Assembly: GCA_903863015.1 (NCBI GenBank)
Contig: CAIPAI010000041.1
Span: 1-45,975 of the forward strand
Length of the DNA stretch: 45,975 nucleotides
Source of the DNA: an uncultured Actinomycetes bacterium
GTDB taxonomy: Bacteria; Actinomycetota; Actinomycetes; Nanopelagicales; Nanopelagicaceae
Reading direction: 5' to 3'
Positions within the stretch are counted from its first letter, which is position 1. Each line of letters starts with the position of its first letter. The notes below the pieces were generated by a model, which was given only the letters and a program-made list of their open reading frames with translations, did not search any database and was not told the origin of the DNA. The translations under genes and the position numbers were made by a program. This document shows positions 1 through 8,971 of this stretch, piece after piece.

Positions 1-1217
1 ATATCCATGATGTGACGATTACTTCGATCAAAGGTGAAGTAGTTCCATGTCCAATCGGCCATAGTGCCAATCTTATTTCTTCCACCAAGCAAGTAGAAGA
101 GATGAAGCCACAGCCATGCATACCAAGCGATCGGACCAGAGAGGCGTAATTTCCCACTCTCAACAACTGCTTTATGTCGGCCGATTGTTGCCATAGATCC
201 CTTGTCTCGGTAAACAAAGTTGGCGAGCGGTTGGGCGGATGACGCTCTTCTGATCTGATCCGCTAAGAATTTGGCCTGCTGGATTGCGACGGGAGCAACC
301 ATCGGAAGTAATTTGCCCTCAGAATCTTTAGCACCGGCCACATCACCAATCGCAAAACAGTGAGGAAGTCCCACTACTTGAAGCGTCGGTTGAATGTCAA
401 CGCGTCCAGAGTGCATCGGCATATTGAGTTTCTCTACAATCTCAGGACTTCTAACACCTGCAGCCCAGATAGTTATCTGCGACTCAAGAACCTCTCCCGA
501 CATCAGCCTGATGTGATTCTCAGTTACTTCAGCGACGGCGGCTGAAACCAACACGCGAACCCCGAGTTTTGCTAGATCCACTCGAGTTCGTTCAGAGAGT
601 TTCTCCGAAAACGAAGGAAGCAACCGGGGACCGGCTTCAATAAGATTTACTTGTATCTTCTGGGCAGCTGCCGCTGCATCGGAGGTCAACGGGCCTTGAG
701 CAAGTTCGGCAATTGCTCCTGCCATTTCGACTCCAGTAGGGCCGCCGCCTACAACGCTTATCGATAACTTCTGGTCGTCATCCGACTGACACAAGTCTTC
801 AAAGCGACGCATGATAAGCGATCGAATCGTCAGCGCTTCTGACACGCTTTTCATTCCCTTTGAAAATTCTGCAACTCCAGGAATCTTAAAATCATTTGTG
901 GCAGAGCCAACGGCTAAGACCAGGTAGTCAAAAGAGATTCGCTCATTGGACTCAAGAGTAAGGACTCTCTGCGCATGATCAATCTCTACAGGTGAACTCA
1001 TGTAGAACTTCACGGAAGTCTTACGAAGAGCGCTACGTACAGGGTGCGCCACGTGGTCTGCAGCTAAGCCCGCGGTGGCAACCTGGTAAAGCAACGGAAG
1101 AAAAGTTTGAAAGTTATGTCGGTCGATGAGAGTCACCTCTGCAATCGGATCCAGGGCGCGAGCGGCATTTAGGCCACCGAAGCCGGCGCCAATGATCACT
1201 ACTTTGGGACGGGTCAT
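1..1217 (-). CDS. ndh: Type II NADH dehydrogenase (partial, C-terminus cut by window edge)
   Basis: This is a single-subunit, FAD-dependent NADH:quinone oxidoreductase that passes electrons from NADH to the membrane quinone pool without pumping protons. I translated the minus strand from the ATG at 1217-1215; the frame stays open to base 1, giving about 405 residues of a family that usually has 400-460. The N-terminus has the FAD dinucleotide motif GAGFGGLNAARAL. A second Rossmann motif, VVGGGPTGVEMAGAI, lies near residue 150 and binds NADH. An AIGDVAG motif near residue 290 contacts the flavin. The last visible part is hydrophobic and tryptophan-rich, as in the membrane-anchoring C-terminus of the family. 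The stop codon lies outside the window. Confidence 0.9.
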   Translation of the reverse strand, partial: MTRPKVVIIGAGFGGLNAARALDPIAEVTLIDRHNFQTFLPLLYQVATAGLAADHVAHPVRSALRKTSVKFYMSSPVEIDHAQRVLTLESNERISFDYLVLAVGSATNDFKIPGVAEFSKGMKSVSEALTIRSLIMRRFEDLCQSDDDQKLSISVVGGGPTGVEMAGAIAELAQGPLTSDAAAAAQKIQVNLIEAGPRLLPSFSEKLSERTRVDLAKLGVRVLVSAAVAEVTENHIRLMSGEVLESQITIWAAGVRSPEIVEKLNMPMHSGRVDIQPTLQVVGLPHCFAIGDVAGAKDSEGKLLPMVAPVAIQQAKFLADQIRRASSAQPLANFVYRDKGSMATIGRHKAVVESGKLRLSGPIAWYAWLWLHLFYLLGGRNKIGTMADWTWNYFTFDRSNRHIMD

Positions 1218-1278
1218 GCTTTTGAGTCTACGGTTTAGTTCCCGTTATGGCGCGGTAAGAAAATTTTGGCAGAAGGTG

Positions 1279-1355
1279 TGGTCGGGGTGACAGGATTTGA
1301 ACCTGCGGCCTCGTCGTCCCGAACGACGCGCGCTACCAAGCTGCGCCACACCCCG
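1279..1355 (-). tRNA. tRNA-Pro (anticodon CGG)
   Basis: The minus strand folds as a full cloverleaf. The acceptor arm is CGGGGTG/CACCCCG, the D arm GCGC/GCGC, the anticodon stem CGTCG/CGACG around loop TTCGGGA, and the T arm carries GTTCAAAT. The anticodon is CGG, which reads proline CCG. The 3' CCA is encoded at 1281-1279. The gene starts 12 bases after the asd stop codon on the same strand. Confidence 0.95.
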
Positions 1356-1367
1356 ATAGAGGCGATT

Positions 1368-2420
1368 CTAGCGCGCGAATTCCGCCGCAACTAGTTCGGC
1401 AATCTGCGCAGTATTGAGCGCAGCGCCCTTACGTAAGTTATCTCCACATACGAAGAGATCAAGTGCATATGGGTCATCAAGGCTTACTCGTACGCGGCCC
1501 ACCCACGTTGGGTCTGTACCGACAACATCAGCAGGTGTTGGGAAAATGTGGTTCTCTGGCTCGTCTACTAATTTCACGCCAGCGGCATCGCGCAGAACTG
1601 CCTGCGCCGCTTCACGATTTACTGGCTTGGCAAACCGTGCGTGCACTGCCAACGAGTGCGTTGTAACTACCGGCACGCGCACGCAGGTTGCAGAAACTTT
1701 GAGATCTGCAAGACCAAGGATCTTGCGTGACTCGTTACGCACTTTTAGTTCTTCAGATGAGTAACCGGCTTCTTTGAGCGAACCAGCCCACGGAATAACG
1801 TTCATTGCAAGAGGGGCCGGGAACGGTCCGTTGTCGGTAACAACCTTTCGGAGATCTCCTGCTTCGTCGCCCACGTCAGTACCGGCAACTTCAATAAGTT
1901 GCTTACGCAGTGCATCGATACCTGCTTGCCCCGCACCAGATGCCGCTTGATAGGAAGCCACAACTAATTCTTCAAGACCATAAGCCTCATGAAGCGCACC
2001 CATCGCAACGATCATTGAAAGCGTGGTGCAGTTGGGATTACTGATAATTCCACGCGGACGATTCTTAGCCTCTAGTGGATTAACTTCAGGTACTACCAGT
2101 GGCACGTCTTTATCCATCCGGAATGCGCCAGAGTTATCGACCGCAACTGCGCCGCGAGCAGCTGCAATAGGTGCCCACTCTGCGGAAACCTCATCTGGCA
2201 CATCGAACATCGCAACATCGACGCCATCAAATGCTTCTGGTGTGAGAGCGATAACGGTGAGTTCCTCGCCGCGGCAGACGAGTTTCTTACCTGCGCTGCG
2301 TGCTGAGGCGATGAGGCGGATCTCGCCCCAGACATCTGGACGATTCGAAAGAATGTCGAGCATGACGGTGCCGACCGCGCCAGTGGCGCCCACAATCGCA
2401 AGGGTTGGCTTGCTACTCAT
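1368..2420 (-). CDS. asd: Aspartate-semialdehyde dehydrogenase
   Basis: It reduces aspartyl-4-phosphate to aspartate semialdehyde with NADPH, the second step of lysine, threonine, methionine and diaminopimelate synthesis. The 350-residue length fits the family. The N-terminal nucleotide-binding motif is [10 protein letters not shown] at residues 11-20. The catalytic cysteine is C131 in SNPNCTT, and the substrate-binding SYQAASGAG motif follows. The ATG at 2420 overlaps the lysC stop codon as ATGA, so the two genes are translationally coupled. The aspartokinase that makes its substrate lies directly upstream. Confidence 0.96.
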   Translation of the reverse strand: MSSKPTLAIVGATGAVGTVMLDILSNRPDVWGEIRLIASARSAGKKLVCRGEELTVIALTPEAFDGVDVAMFDVPDEVSAEWAPIAAARGAVAVDNSGAFRMDKDVPLVVPEVNPLEAKNRPRGIISNPNCTTLSMIVAMGALHEAYGLEELVVASYQAASGAGQAGIDALRKQLIEVAGTDVGDEAGDLRKVVTDNGPFPAPLAMNVIPWAGSLKEAGYSSEELKVRNESRKILGLADLKVSATCVRVPVVTTHSLAVHARFAKPVNREAAQAVLRDAAGVKLVDEPENHIFPTPADVVGTDPTWVGRVRVSLDDPYALDLFVCGDNLRKGAALNTAQIAELVAAEFAR

Positions 2421-3682
2421 CGTCCAGAACCTCCATATACAACGGCTTCTGCTTGATCAGAATCAAGGTTGAAAGCGGTATGCGCCGCTTGAACGGCGCG
2501 ATCAAGATCAGATTCGCGGCAGAGAATAGAAATGCGAATTTCGGAAGTAGTAATCATTTCGATATTAATTCCCGCGTCGGACATAGCACCAAAGAGGGTG
2601 GCGCTAATTCCAGGATGTGAACGCATGCCTGCACCCACAAGTGAGAGCTTGCCGATTTGATCGTCATAAATGAGTGACTCGAAGCCCACTTCACCCTGAA
2701 TCTTCTTCAAAGTAGCAACGCCGGTTTGGCCTTCGGTCTTAGGAAGGGTGAAGGAGATATCGGTGCGCCCAGTGGCGGCGGCTGACACGTTCTGCACGAT
2801 CATGTCGAGGTTGATCGCGGCATCAGCAAGGCTGCGGAAGATGGCAGCTGCAACGCCTGGACGATCGGGAACACCCACGATGGTGATCTTGGCTTCGCTG
2901 CGATCGTGTGCCACGCCTGCGAGAATTGCTTGTTCCATGTCGGCTCCTTCTGGATAGTCCTTCACAACCCATGTGCCTTCTTTATTGGAGAAAGAAGAAC
3001 GAACGTGGATTGGTAAATCGAAACGACGTGCATATTCAACGCAACGTAGGTGGAGAACTTTCGCTCCACTTGCTGCAAGTTCTAACATCTCTTCGTAAGT
3101 AACGCTCTTTAACTGACGTGCTGCAGGAACGATGCGTGGATCTGCTGAAAAGACACCATCGACGTCAGTGTAGATTTCGCACACGTCTGCATCGAGTGCG
3201 GCAGCGAGTGCAACGGCAGTGGTATCTGATCCGCCGCGACCAAGTGTGGTGATGTCTTTCGTATCTTGGCTGACGCCTTGAAAACCAGCGACGATTGCAA
3301 TCGCTCCTTGATCAAGCGCTTCTTGAATGCGTCCTGGTGAAACATCGATGACGCGCGCGCGACCATGTGCAGAGTCGGTGATGATGCCCGCTTGGCTTCC
3401 GGTGAAAGAACGTGCTTCATGTCCGAGATTGGAGATGGCCATTGCAAGGAGCGCCATTGAAATGCGCTCTCCGGCAGTGAGCAACATGTCGAGCTCGCGG
3501 CCCGAAGGCATCGGGGAGACTTGATTAGCTAATTCAATGAGCTCATCGGTGGTATCGCCCATGGCCGAGACCACCACGACGACATCGTGGCCAGCACGCT
3601 TAGTCGCCACGATCCGCTGGGCAACCCGCTTCATCCCCTCGGCGTCTGCGACGGAGGAGCCACCAAACTTCTGCACGATCAT
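2417..3682 (-). CDS. lysC: Aspartate kinase
   Basis: It phosphorylates aspartate, the committed step of the aspartate amino-acid family. The 421-residue protein starts with the kinase motif [11 protein letters not shown] and has [16 protein letters not shown] near residue 150. The C-terminal third has two ACT-type regulatory segments (around [15 protein letters not shown] and [16 protein letters not shown]), where lysine/threonine feedback would act. I chose the ATG at 3682. The frame extends to a TTG at 3724, but those extra residues are not part of the conserved kinase fold. In this family an internal start often makes a separate small regulatory subunit; I did not establish one here. Confidence 0.94.
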   Translation of the reverse strand: MIVQKFGGSSVADAEGMKRVAQRIVATKRAGHDVVVVVSAMGDTTDELIELANQVSPMPSGRELDMLLTAGERISMALLAMAISNLGHEARSFTGSQAGIITDSAHGRARVIDVSPGRIQEALDQGAIAIVAGFQGVSQDTKDITTLGRGGSDTTAVALAAALDADVCEIYTDVDGVFSADPRIVPAARQLKSVTYEEMLELAASGAKVLHLRCVEYARRFDLPIHVRSSFSNKEGTWVVKDYPEGADMEQAILAGVAHDRSEAKITIVGVPDRPGVAAAIFRSLADAAINLDMIVQNVSAAATGRTDISFTLPKTEGQTGVATLKKIQGEVGFESLIYDDQIGKLSLVGAGMRSHPGISATLFGAMSDAGINIEMITTSEIRISILCRESDLDRAVQAAHTAFNLDSDQAEAVVYGGSGR

Positions 3683-3736
3683 TCCCACAGAAGAAGAGTG
3701 GCGGAGGTTTTTCCGCTTTTCCAATCTATCTCACAT

Positions 3737-3769
3737 TTTGAGACGGCGATCGTCTTACTATTTGAGACG
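3737..3769. repeat. Pair of TTTGAGACG direct repeats upstream of lysC
   Basis: The nine bases TTTGAGACG occur at 3737-3745 and again at 3761-3769, a spacing of 24 bases. The first copy also forms a small inverted repeat, AGACG-GCGAT-CGTCT. They lie in the 111-base gap upstream of the lysC start, so a regulator-binding role is possible. There is no direct evidence of function. Confidence 0.3.
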
Positions 3770-3793
3770 AATCACGCTCAGCGGGAGCAAGTT

Positions 3794-4393
3794 TTAGTGA
3801 TCGAAGCTCCGCCGGCCCTCGAAAGCCCGTCCCAAGGTGACCTCGTCGGCATACTCGAGATCGCCACCCACCGGCAGGCCGCTCGCGAGGCGAGTGACCC
3901 GAAGGCCCAGGGGTTTGAGCATGCGGGCGAGGTAGGTGGCGGTGGCCTCCCCCTCGAGGTTGGGATCGGTGGCCAAGATGACTTCGGTGACATCGCTATC
4001 TGCCAGGCGCACCATCAACTCTTTGATGCGCAAGTTGTCGGGGCCGATGCCTTCGATAGGACTGATGGCGCCACCCAACACGTGGTAGCGACCGCGAAAC
4101 TCGCGCGTCTTTTCGATGGCGACCACATCTTTGCTCTCTTCGACAACACAGATGACGGTGTGATCGCGGCGCCCATCGCGACAGATGCGGCATTGATCTT
4201 CTTCTGCGACGTTGCCGCAGACACTGCAAAAACGCACCCGCTCTTTTACTTCGCGAAGCACATCGACGAGGCGACGTACATCGACGGGATCTGCTTGCAA
4301 GATGTGAAAGGCAATGCGTTGTGCACTCTTGGGGCCTACGCCAGGAAGACGACCAAGCTCGTCGATGAGATCTTGAACTACGCCTTCATACAT
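3794..4393 (-). CDS. recR: Recombination mediator protein RecR
   Basis: RecR works with RecO/RecF to load RecA on gapped DNA. The 199-residue protein has the expected order: an N-terminal helix-hairpin-helix ([19 protein letters not shown]), a four-cysteine zinc finger ([16 protein letters not shown]), a Toprim domain ([15 protein letters not shown] ... [10 protein letters not shown]) and the C-terminal [14 protein letters not shown] segment. The ATG at 4393 has AAGG seven bases upstream; the GTG at 4399 lies too close to that site. dnaX ends 36 bases upstream. The small ybaB/ebfC gene that often sits between dnaX and recR is absent. Confidence 0.96.
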   Translation of the reverse strand: MYEGVVQDLIDELGRLPGVGPKSAQRIAFHILQADPVDVRRLVDVLREVKERVRFCSVCGNVAEEDQCRICRDGRRDHTVICVVEESKDVVAIEKTREFRGRYHVLGGAISPIEGIGPDNLRIKELMVRLADSDVTEVILATDPNLEGEATATYLARMLKPLGLRVTRLASGLPVGGDLEYADEVTLGRAFEGRRSFDH

Positions 4394-4429
4394 ACGCACA
4401 CCTTACTTCGTACCACTGACAAGCGCGCG

Positions 4430-6214
4430 TTATTCCTTCTCGAACTGGCCGATAATCTCGGCGCCTAATTCGCGCGCGAGTAATGCGGCGCCAGAAGTTG
4501 CATTGAGCGTTGCATCGTCGTCGCGCTCATCTTTGCGCTCGCTCTTCTTCTCGAGTGCACTCTTCTTCGGTGCCTTAGAGGAAGGAGATGCTTCCGAACC
4601 TGAAGGATCCACAATGGCTTCGATGCGACGATCGAGACCCACGACATCGATGATGGCTTGTCGAAGAATTTCATCGCTTCCAGAGCGCATGAAGGAATCA
4701 CGGGCACCGGAGTTTGAAAGTGAAACAGCCATGACCTTGTCATCCATCGATGCCACTTGCGCACCGGCAGAGATGAGCGACCAGGTGAGGCGACGTCGCG
4801 CTTTAACGTTTTCAATGATCTCTGGCCAGAGACGTCGCACACCAAGCAAGTCGATCGGACCGGTGGGCTTTGCAGCCGGCGCACTTTTTACTTCAACCGG
4901 AGGAGCGGCAACTGGTGATTCGTCCTCATCGATCGCGCGTGGTGGCGCTTTCTTTACTGGTGCGGCAACCGGTGCCGGCGCATCAGCAGCAGGAGCTTCC
5001 TTAGGCGCTGCAATCGGCGCAGCGACCGCGCTCTTCACAGAGGTAGATGGCAGCGCCACATCGCCGCGGCGCTCCAGGCGTTCCAGCCTTGCTAGTACGC
5101 CCCGTTCACTATCTTCTGAACCAGGAAGCAGTACGCGAGCGCAGATCAATTCAAGGAGTAAACGTGGGGCAGTAGCGCCACGCATTTGCGTGAGACCCTC
5201 GTTGACTACGTCGGCCGCGCGTGAGAGTGAACCGCGACCAAAGCGCGCTGCTTGTTGTTGCATGCGCTCTAACTGATCGGGTGGCAGCTCACGGAAGATG
5301 GAGTGTGCTGATTGCGGAATGGATTCTAAAACGATGAGATCGCGCAGGCGTTCCAGCAAATCTTGGGCAAAGCGGCGGGGTTCATGTCCCGCTTCCACTA
5401 GATGATCGACCGATTGATAAACACTTGCGCCATCACCTGCGGCAAATGAATCAATTACTTGATCGAGAATTGCACTATCGGTGTAACCAAGAAGTGCGAT
5501 AGCGATTTCATACGTAACGCCATCGGGACCAGCACCGGCAAGAAGTTGTCCGAGTACCGAGAGCGAATCGCGAACTGATCCGCCACCGGCGCGCACCACG
5601 AGTGGAATAACGCCCTTAGCTACTTTGACGCCTTCTTCTTCACAAATCTTCTCAAGATGCTTCGTAAGGATGCCGGGCGGCACTAAGCGGAACGGATAGT
5701 GATGTGTACGCGAACGAATAGTGGCAATCAATTTTTCGGGTTCGGTAGTAGCGAAGATAAAGACCACGTGCGGAGGTGGTTCTTCGACAACTTTGAGAAG
5801 TGCATTTGCCGCGCCTGGTCCGAGTTGATGTGCCTCATCAATGATGTAGATCTTGTATCGACCAGCAACCGGTGAGAAGAATGCCTTCTCGCGCAGATCG
5901 CGAGCATCATCAACCAAACCATGTGTGGCGGCATCGAGTTCAACAACATCGATGGAGCCTGGGCCGTTCGCCACAAGGTCCATGCAGCTCTGGCATTTGC
6001 CACAAGGATCTGGAGTGGGACCCTGCTCGCAATTAAGTGAACGAGCCAAGATGCGCGCGCTCGAAGTTTTTCCGCAACCACGGGGACCGGAGAAGAGATA
6101 AGCGTGATGAGTGCGTCCGCTACTCAATGCATTCGAGAGCGGAACGGTGACGTGCTCTTGCCCAATGACGTCGGCAAAGCGCGACGGCCGGTACTTCCGG
6201 TAGAGGGCGAGCAT
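4430..6214 (-). CDS. dnaX: DNA polymerase III subunit gamma/tau
   Basis: This is the clamp-loader ATPase of the replicative polymerase. The 594-residue protein starts MLALYRKYRPSRF, the typical DnaX N-terminus. It has Walker A GPRGCGKT at 43-50, a four-cysteine zinc-binding loop (CEQG...CGKCQSC), Walker B IIDEAH, and a sensor motif in FIFATTEPEKL. After about residue 370 comes an Ala/Pro/Lys-rich low-complexity linker, then a C-terminal tau-like domain. The ATG at 6214 has AAAGG at a suitable distance. An upstream extension to 6331 runs through the SRP RNA and is not coding. Confidence 0.95.
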   Translation of the reverse strand: MLALYRKYRPSRFADVIGQEHVTVPLSNALSSGRTHHAYLFSGPRGCGKTSSARILARSLNCEQGPTPDPCGKCQSCMDLVANGPGSIDVVELDAATHGLVDDARDLREKAFFSPVAGRYKIYIIDEAHQLGPGAANALLKVVEEPPPHVVFIFATTEPEKLIATIRSRTHHYPFRLVPPGILTKHLEKICEEEGVKVAKGVIPLVVRAGGGSVRDSLSVLGQLLAGAGPDGVTYEIAIALLGYTDSAILDQVIDSFAAGDGASVYQSVDHLVEAGHEPRRFAQDLLERLRDLIVLESIPQSAHSIFRELPPDQLERMQQQAARFGRGSLSRAADVVNEGLTQMRGATAPRLLLELICARVLLPGSEDSERGVLARLERLERRGDVALPSTSVKSAVAAPIAAPKEAPAADAPAPVAAPVKKAPPRAIDEDESPVAAPPVEVKSAPAAKPTGPIDLLGVRRLWPEIIENVKARRRLTWSLISAGAQVASMDDKVMAVSLSNSGARDSFMRSGSDEILRQAIIDVVGLDRRIEAIVDPSGSEASPSSKAPKKSALEKKSERKDERDDDATLNATSGAALLARELGAEIIGQFEKE

Positions 6215-6230
6215 AAGCACCTTTCGTAGA

Positions 6231-6320
6231 GGATCCCCCGCGCACCCGACAGAGCGTGCGTACCCTTGCTGCCTTCCGGCCCTGGGGGAGTTCCGCGCGG
6301 TGACGCCGCGCGGGGGATCT
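6231..6320 (-). ncRNA. ffs: Signal recognition particle RNA, small bacterial type (4.5S/scRNA)
   Basis: The minus strand forms one long hairpin. The outer arms GATCCCCCGCGC and GCGCGGGGGATC pair perfectly, and the apical domain has the signature GGCCGGAAGGCAGCAAGGGT that binds Ffh. This is the short form without an Alu domain, about 90-100 nt; the exact ends are estimated. It lies about 17 bases upstream of the dnaX start on the same strand, an arrangement also known in Bacillus subtilis. Confidence 0.92.
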
Positions 6321-6441
6321 GGGGAAAGCATAGAGGCGGTCGCTCACACTGTGTATCTGGGTGTGCCTCCCGCATGAAGCCCCGAACTGGCGACTTACGG
6401 GGATTGGGGGGCGGGCCTTAAAGCCCCGTATGCTTCCACGC

Positions 6442-6529
6442 GGAGGATTCGCATAGTGGCCGAGTGCGCACGCTTGGAAAGCGTGTATAGGGAAACCTAT
6501 CGCGGGTTCAAATCCCGCATCCTCCGCCA
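6442..6529 (+). tRNA. tRNA-Ser (anticodon GGA)
   Basis: The cloverleaf has acceptor arm GGAGGAT/ATCCTCC, anticodon stem CACGC/GCGTG around loop TTGGAAA (anticodon GGA, reading UCC/UCU), a long class II variable arm and T loop GTTCAAAT. Discriminator G is followed by an encoded CCA at 6527-6529. Confidence 0.95.
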
Positions 6530-6638
6530 TTCATCCTTACGGTGATCTACCTCTTACATAGAGTCACCAAAATGAGAGTTGTACCGCTCGATTGTGGAGC
6601 CCCTACTACCGGTGCTTCAAAAATTGCGATCTTGAGGC

Positions 6639-7091
6639 ATGAAATTTATCGCAATTCTCTCCGCCTTTTCAATCGTATTTGCGGTGCCACCCACCATGGC
6701 ATCAAGTATTGAAAAGAAGGCTCCTTGCCGACTTGAAGTCGACAATGCACACATCTCATCAAATATTTTGAAGCAAGAAAACCGCCACGCCGTGAAGGTC
6801 ATCTTTCGCTCCATCTGCAACATGGACCAGAACCAATTAGAAATCAAACTTCAAATCAAGAAGAATGGACTTTTTATAGATCATGGAGTGACGCCTGTAC
6901 TAACTAAGCGTTATTCGTTTGTGAGCGCGTTACATACGATTTTGATCCAGGACGTTTACGTTTATTGCAGAAATGCTCAGCGAACCTTGTATTACGGTAC
7001 CGCTCGAGCGCAGGCGACAATACACGGTAAGATCGTGACGGCACCTCAGGTTGAGTCTAAGAAAAGAGTTCCCCTAGCATGCGGGACTTGA
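6639..7091 (+). CDS. Small secreted protein of unknown function
   Basis: I do not recognise this 150-residue protein. It begins with a short hydrophobic stretch (MKFIAILSAFSIVFAV) and a small-residue site around MAS near residue 22, consistent with a Sec signal peptide. Four cysteines remain in the mature part (CRLEV, SICN, YCRN and ACGT), enough for two disulfide bonds after export. The rest is basic and mostly beta-strand-like. The upstream ribosome site is weak (GAGG three bases before ATG). It sits just upstream of another unrecognised gene and a secreted metallopeptidase; whether they act together cannot be told. Confidence 0.55.
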   Translation: MKFIAILSAFSIVFAVPPTMASSIEKKAPCRLEVDNAHISSNILKQENRHAVKVIFRSICNMDQNQLEIKLQIKKNGLFIDHGVTPVLTKRYSFVSALHTILIQDVYVYCRNAQRTLYYGTARAQATIHGKIVTAPQVESKKRVPLACGT

Positions 7092-7105
7092 GATATTCTT
7101 GATCT

Positions 7106-7492
7106 ATGGAGGACGGAACCGCATCGAGCTATTACCAGTCTGTGCCAGACAGAGTTCCGTTCTCACATCGATTAAATCCGTTTCGCAGAGTCAACTATTG
7201 GAGATTGATCCCAGTATTGAAACTCGTGCATAAGAAAAGGTATCTCACTGAATCTAAGCAATTGATGGCGGAAGGTCGCATCGAGGCAAAGAGGAGTGGC
7301 CTTGCCACCCGATATGAGATCAATGACGGGTCTGTAACCTTTGCCGTATCGCCTGACGGCGGTGCAACCTATTTAAACTACTTAAGAGCACATATAGGTA
7401 GCAATCCCGACGAGGAAATTGACGACCTCGTGCTCTCGATCGCAACCATCGAAGCGATGATCCTGACCAAAAAGTGTGTTGTCTATGAGTAA
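7106..7492 (+). CDS. Hypothetical protein
   Basis: I recognise no family in this 128-residue protein. The N-terminal half is basic and hydrophilic (NPFRRVNYWRLIPVLKLVHKKRYL). The middle has short strands (YEINDGSVTFAVSPDGG), and the end has an acidic-then-hydrophobic stretch (DEEIDDLVLSIATIEAMIL). There is no signal peptide. It starts 14 bases after the preceding small secreted protein and probably shares its transcript. Its codon use resembles its neighbours, but short length and unknown family make it uncertain. Confidence 0.45.
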   Translation: MEDGTASSYYQSVPDRVPFSHRLNPFRRVNYWRLIPVLKLVHKKRYLTESKQLMAEGRIEAKRSGLATRYEINDGSVTFAVSPDGGATYLNYLRAHIGSNPDEEIDDLVLSIATIEAMILTKKCVVYE

Positions 7493-7549
7493 CCAGAAAA
7501 TTTCAAACGATCATCGCTCCAGACGACGCCGCCGCCAGTACTATTGAGT

Positions 7550-8971
7550 ATGCGCACCAAGACAAATAGATCCGCCTCTTTTAAGAGAATTGCGCTCATC
7601 CTTCCGTTAGCTCTGGCACTGATCGCTCCGAGTAACCCGGGATTTGCCGCCGCAAAGAAGAAGAGTGACCTCCAGATACTTGGGAATGCTCGAGCGGCGA
7701 ATGCGCGGAGTGAGTTCCTCTTGCAACTAAAGAACGCATCAACTCGAACGCCGAATCTTGAATATCACATCGACCCCACTATCAATCCTGCGCTCCTCAC
7801 TGGAATCAAAGTAGACACAGCGCTCAGCGCTGACTTCTGGGCATCACTGCGCCCGATAGACCAAAAAGTTGTCGTGTACATCGCGTCGACTGAAAACTTC
7901 AAATTCTTAGTAGATGAAATAACGCCCAACTCGACTCCGGAAGGGTTATTCGGCGATTGGCTTGGCCATAAGTATTTGCAAGCTCAAATGGAACCGCATG
8001 GATTCTTCGGCGGCGGTGCACCCGCATTCGATAAGAACGACAACCCCGTTTTTATGGTCTACGCACCTAACGGGCAAGGACTCGGGAGTGGATTCTGGAC
8101 ACAGACCACGTCACATGAATTTGTGCATGTAACTCAGCGATATTTGATGGGCGGCAATATGTCGCCGATGCTCGGGTGGGTTATTGAAGGTCAGGCCGAT
8201 TACATTGGCGCAAACTTTGCCACCCGCAACAACACCGAGGCTTTTGCAAGTTACTGGATACAACTTATTTTCAGTATGGCGCGACCTGACGCGAGCCCGA
8301 AGGTTCTGGGTTGGAATCAAAAGCAATTCATTGACTGGTTCAAGAGTAAAGAAGTCACCCTCGCCCCTGAAAAAGCCGGTGATATTCCTGTTGAAAACTA
8401 CGTGGTAGGTGCTATGGCAAGCCAGTATCTGTATGGAACGTACGGATATAAGAAAGTGAACACGTATTACGACAAACTCGGAAAGATCATGCCTGACTGT
8501 GGAGATGGCGACTCTACGACGAACGTGAAATGCAATCCGAGTCGCCAAAAAGCATTTAAAGAAGCATTCGGTGTCAGTATGGCGGAGTTCTATCCCAAGG
8601 TCGCCGCCCACATCGTCACGGAAATTGCGTGGGCCAAGAAAAACTCTTCTACGTACCAATCAGATTTACTCAAGATCGCGCCATCACCGTGGAGTAACGC
8701 GAAGCCGCAACCTCCTTACGTAGCTCCTGCAAATCTGGGTCCGATCAGCAAGTACGGAAATCCCACACTCGAAGGTCGTAGAGGTGAACCTGGAAGCACT
8801 CAATTCGTTGATCCATACCCACCAAACATCGCCGCACCCGGTAGAAGCTGTCTAACGCCAAATGACAAGGCGATTCTCTACGGCGCCACTATGACCTGTG
8901 TTGGGACGACGACCGCGGCTAAATGGACGCTAGATCCCGGACAAGTTGTCGGACCCGCTCCAAAACCTTAG
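7550..8971 (+). CDS. Putative secreted zinc metallopeptidase (HExxH...E, gluzincin-like)
   Basis: The 473-residue protein begins with a basic, then hydrophobic leader ending in NPGFAAAKKK, a likely Sec signal peptide cleaved after FAA. The key motif is SHEFVHVTQ with H189, E190 and H193, followed 20 residues later by E213 in WVIEGQADY. This HExxH plus downstream glutamate, with W-x-x-EG-x-A-x-Y, is the zinc site of MA-clan (gluzincin) peptidases, so peptide hydrolysis outside the membrane is likely; the substrate is unknown. A Pro-rich tail with two cysteines closes the protein. A TTG at 7544 is an alternative start. TACTAT at 7539-7544 could be a -10 element for a nearly leaderless message. 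The stop overlaps the convergent aldehyde dehydrogenase stop. Confidence 0.65.
   Translation: MRTKTNRSASFKRIALILPLALALIAPSNPGFAAAKKKSDLQILGNARAANARSEFLLQLKNASTRTPNLEYHIDPTINPALLTGIKVDTALSADFWASLRPIDQKVVVYIASTENFKFLVDEITPNSTPEGLFGDWLGHKYLQAQMEPHGFFGGGAPAFDKNDNPVFMVYAPNGQGLGSGFWTQTTSHEFVHVTQRYLMGGNMSPMLGWVIEGQADYIGANFATRNNTEAFASYWIQLIFSMARPDASPKVLGWNQKQFIDWFKSKEVTLAPEKAGDIPVENYVVGAMASQYLYGTYGYKKVNTYYDKLGKIMPDCGDGDSTTNVKCNPSRQKAFKEAFGVSMAEFYPKVAAHIVTEIAWAKKNSSTYQSDLLKIAPSPWSNAKPQPPYVAPANLGPISKYGNPTLEGRRGEPGSTQFVDPYPPNIAAPGRSCLTPNDKAILYGATMTCVGTTTAAKWTLDPGQVVGPAPKP

Noticed and set aside
360-545. Plus-strand 61-residue open frame
   Set aside because: It lies wholly inside the well-supported NADH dehydrogenase gene on the other strand and has no family features.
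3587-4468. 293-residue plus-strand open frame across lysC, the gap and recR
   Set aside because: Both flanking minus-strand genes are clear families with conserved motifs, so this frame is their antisense shadow.
4503-5276. 257-residue plus-strand open frame antisense to dnaX
   Set aside because: Low-complexity Ser/Arg/Ala sequence opposite the dnaX linker; explained by dnaX codon bias.
6215-6331. N-terminal extension of dnaX
   Set aside because: The added residues come from the SRP RNA gene, and the conserved DnaX start with a ribosome site is at 6214.
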